A DNA stretch of 64,000 nt, from NCBI RefSeq assembly GCF_016587435.1, contig NZ_BNJJ01000001.1:555742-619741 (forward strand), written 5' to 3'. The translations under genes and the position numbers were made by a program. The notes below the pieces were generated by a model, which was not told where the DNA came from, did no database searches, and was given only the letters and a program-made list of their open reading frames with translations. Origin of the DNA: Dictyobacter formicarum. GTDB lineage: Bacteria; Chloroflexota; Ktedonobacteria; Ktedonobacterales; Ktedonobacteraceae. This document shows positions 61,101 to 64,000 of the stretch, piece by piece. The stretch's first letter is position 1, and every line of letters begins with the position of its first letter.

Positions 61101-64000
61101 CAGGACGTCCTCAAGGTTCCGATCCCGGACGTCCAAGCGAGCTTTTTTAATCTGGGAGGACATTCCTTACTGGCGACTCAGGTGGTCTCCCGCGTACGTC
61201 TAACCTTTGGGGTAGACCTCTCCATTGTAGATTTCTTTGCAGAGCCTACAATTGCAGGTGCCGCTCGACATGTCGAAGTGGCACAACAGGGTGAACGTCA
61301 TGCACACATTCCGCCGCTACAGATCGTTTCTCGCGATCAGCCCCTTCCGCTCTCCTTTGCCCAGCAACGCCTCTGGTTCCTTGATCAACTGGACCCCACC
61401 AACACCGCCTATAATAAATCTATCTCTCTGAAATTAGTGGGAGCGTTACATCGTCGTGCCTTGGAACAGAGCTTACAGACCATCATCAGCCGCCATGAAG
61501 TCCTGCGCACTACCTTTGAGATGCACCAGACACAACCCGTCCAGGTCATCCAACCCGCAACGAGCTTTACGTTTGTGCATGTTGATCTCAGCAGACTCCC
61601 CGCACAGGAGGCAACTTACCTCGCCCGCCAGCTTGCTGAACATGAAGGCCAGCATCTTTTCGATCTCGCCCATGATTTGCCAGTCCGTGCCACGTTGCTT
61701 CGGCTTAACAAGACGGAGCATCACCTGGTCTTGACCCTGCACCATATCGCCTCGGATGCCTGGTCCAATGGCATCTTTGTCCGCGAGCTCAATACCTTCT
61801 ATGCCACGACCATTGAGGGAGTAACGATCAGCAACAATCATCCATTACCAGCCATCACGCTGCAGTACGCCGACTTCGCCTCCTGGCAACGCTCCTGGTT
61901 GCAAGGTCAGATACTGGAAGAGGAAACAGGTTATTGGAGAGAGCAACTGGATGGACTGGTTCCCAGTGAGTTTCCCACCGATCGACTCCGACCACTGTTA
62001 CCCACCTTTCGCGGCGCCAGTTACACTCTTGCGTTACCCCCTTCACTAAGCGCGGAACTTCGAAAGCTGAGTCAGAAAGAAGGGGTGACCCTCTTTATGA
62101 CCTTACTGGCGAGCTTCCAGTTATTGCTTGCCCGCTACACGCAGGAAACAGATATCGCCGTGGGTACGCCGATCGCCAATCGCCATCGCGCCGAGATCGA
62201 GCATCTTATCGGATTCTTCGTCAATACTCTGGTCTTGCGCACCGATCTCTCGGGCAACCCCTCCTTCCGGGAGCTCCTCAAGCGGGTTCGTTCCGTGACA
62301 TTAGGTGCCTATGCCCATCAGGATGTCCCCTTTGAGAAGCTGGTAGAACTCTTACAACCCGAACGCGATATGAGTCGTTCTCCTCTCTTCCGTGTGCTCT
62401 TTAGCCTGCAAAATGTACCCATGCCCTTGGGGGATCTACCCGGCTTACATCTCGAAGTACAAGAAAATGAACGTGGAGCAGCCAAGTTTGACTTGAGCGT
62501 GGCTGTAATTGAGCAGGAAGAGGAGCTCTCATGCGTTGTAGAGTACCTTGAAGATCTGTTTGATCGCTCGACAATAATTCGTCTTCTTGATCACTGGCTG
62601 CATCTCTTGCAGTGCCTTGTAGCAACACCCGAACAACACATAGAAGCAATCTCAATGCTCACAGAGGATGAGCAGCATCAATTGTTTGTCGAGTGGAACT
62701 CCTCCACAGAGGATCTAAATGATCCCCTCTGCGCCCATCAGCTCTTTGAGAAACAGGTGCAACAGACGCCCGAAGCCATAGCCATGGTCAATGACACTGG
62801 ACATCAATTGAGCTATGCGGCTCTGGATCAGCGAGCCAACCAGCTGGCACACCTGCTGCAATCACATGGCGTTGGTCCCGAGGTGCTCGTGGGCGTGTAT
62901 CTGCCTCGCTCCCTGGAGTCTATCCTCGCTTTGCTCGCCATTCTTAAAGCCGGTGGCGCCTATCTCCCCCTCGATCCCGATCTCCCTGCTGCTCGACTCT
63001 CCTTCCTGCTCCAGGATGCTGCCTGCTCCCTCGTCCTTTCCCGCTCAACCCTCTCCCTTCCTCTGCCTCCTTCCCCCTCTCTCATGCTGACCCGCCTGGA
63101 CCTCGATCGGCTCGGGTCCTCCCTCTCAGCACTGCCTCCGACCGCTCCATACAGCCCGGTCCTCCCCGCCAATCTGGCCTATATGATCTATACCTCCGGC
63201 TCTACCGGCACCCCCAAAGGCGTCGCCGTCACGCACCAGGGCATCGGCAACCTGGCATCCGCTCAGGCACACACCTTTGCCCTCTCCGCTCACAGTCGCG
63301 AACTGCAGTTCGCCTCCTTGAGCTTCGACGCCTCCGTCTCCGAGATCATGATGGCGCTCCTCTCGGGGCAACCCTCTATCTGGCCTCCCAACAGCAGCTC
63401 CTGCCGGGACCCGATCTGCTCCGCCTCTTGCACGAGCAGGCCATCACCCATCTCACCCTGCCTCCTTCCGCGCTGGCCGTCCTGCCCCATGAGGAGAACA
63501 CCCTGCCCGATCTGCAAACCCTCATCGTCGCCGGCGAAGCCTGTGATCCCGACCTCATGTCCGTGTGGGCCACCACTCATCACTTCTTCAATGCCTATGG
63601 ACCCACCGAGACCACAGTGTGCGCCAGTATCGCTGCCTGCCTACCCGATGAGCCTCTCTCCATCGGGCGTCCCATCGCACAGACTCAGCTCTATGTCCTC
63701 GATGCCCACCTGCAACCTGTGCCCATCGGCGTCACCGGCGAGCTCTACATCGGGGGCATCGGTCTGGCACGCGGCTATCATCAGCGTGCTGACCTGACCG
63801 CGGAACGCTTTGTGCCTCATCCCTTCAGTACCCTGCCGGGGCAACGGCTCTACCGCAGTGGGGACCGGGTCCGCTACCGTGCTGACGGCTCCCTGGAATA
63901 CCTGGGACGGCTCGATGAACAGGTCAAACTGCGTGGCTATCGCATCGAGCCAGGCGAGATTGAACAACTCATCCGTCAAATTCCCGGTGTGCAGTCCTGT
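58149..64000 (+). CDS. NRPS: degenerate C - A - PCP - C - A..., one-base frameshift at ~63365, runs off window
   Basis: Start taken as ATG 58149 (GAAGGA upstream); a GTG at 58122 is possible. N-terminal C-like domain (about 10-440) has SAFSADT (140-146) in place of HHxxxDG, so it should be catalytically dead. A3 (about 460-955): residues D-L-S-K-L-G-H-I-G-K, close to Asp-type codes. PCP5 Ser1006. C (1060-1500) with HHIASDA (1198). A4 from about 1530: D-A-S-T-I-A-A-V-C, Tyr-like. The frame runs ALLSG and then nonsense to a stop at 63797. One extra G in the GGGG at 63365-63368 restores ATLYLASQQQLLPGPDLLRL and an open frame to base 64000, including NAYGPTETTVCAS and KLRGYRIEPGE. Either the gene is mutated or the sequence lacks a base. 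Both A domains are visibly GC-richer than the flanking C domains. Confidence 0.88.

Noticed and set aside
62401..62655. Candidate small gene antisense to the last C domain
   Set aside because: No ribosome site, no homology, and full overlap with the NRPS coding sequence.
58900..63400. Several antisense frames of 60-130 codons inside the last NRPS gene
   Set aside because: High-GC shadows without domains; the sense-strand NRPS motifs explain the region.

Overview
The window looks like a chromosome segment of a Ktedonobacteria-type Chloroflexota (Ktedonobacter or a close relative). This is inferred from four things seen together: IscB elements with their omega-RNAs, a very high density of insertion sequences and decayed genes, TPR-containing STAND regulators, and a large NRPS/PKS cluster at moderate GC. 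No rRNA or tRNA gene was seen, so the placement is by gene content only.

1-16.7 kb is an accessory region built from mobile DNA and small housekeeping-like genes. Two IscB/omega-RNA elements (1-756, partial; 9311-10872) each sit immediately behind the stop codon of a same-strand gene. A nested stack of insertions can be read from exact terminal and target-site repeats. A DUF1214/DUF1254 gene pair is bounded by 69-bp inverted repeats. The left repeat is split by a 5.3-kb IS1-like element (3184-8507, 8-bp duplication GAAATCTT) that carries a YdeI-family gene. Inside that element sits a 2.9-kb ISL3-like element (4271-7153) carrying a methyltransferase gene. Inside the right end of the ISL3-like element sits an 86-bp MITE (7050-7135, 8-bp duplication CAAGAGTG). 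Around these lie a peptidase E homologue, a frameshifted flavin-binding PPOX gene, a DHFR-like gene, an aminoglycoside-phosphotransferase-like gene, an acetyltransferase remnant, a secreted BNR-repeat protein and a 5'-truncated IS4-like transposase.

16.7-23.4 kb (minus strand) looks like one operon: two small unknown proteins (here 'A' and 'B'), a free carrier protein, a FAD-dependent halogenase translationally overlapped with it, and a two-gene MacB/LolCDE-type ABC transporter. 23.4-35 kb is mostly regulatory or decayed: a transposase remnant, a tiny LuxR-type HTH gene, two XRE-NB-ARC-TPR STAND proteins, a receiver protein lacking its phospho-acceptor Asp, a small hydrophobic Cys-containing peptide, and a ruined two-component pair.

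35-64 kb (plus strand) is a collinear biosynthetic operon that runs off the window. It starts with a specialised NusG paralogue (LoaP/RfaH-like), then MbtH, second copies of A and B, a second FAD-dependent halogenase, an acyl-CoA dehydrogenase and a glycosyltransferase. The assembly line follows: a KS-ACP protein whose AT domain is missing, a 4951-residue C-A-PCP-KS-AT-ACP-C-A-PCP-C-FkbH-PCP-C protein, and an NRPS protein (C-A-PCP-C-A...) with an apparent one-base frameshift at about 63365. Adenylation codes point to Phe-like, Tyr-like, Asp-like and Tyr-like residues. With two halogenases, a glyceryl-loading FkbH domain and a glycosyltransferase, the product is inferred to be a halogenated, probably glycosylated, peptide-polyketide containing a glycerate-derived unit. 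The most novel-looking signal is the A+B pair, which occurs twice, each time beside a halogenase.
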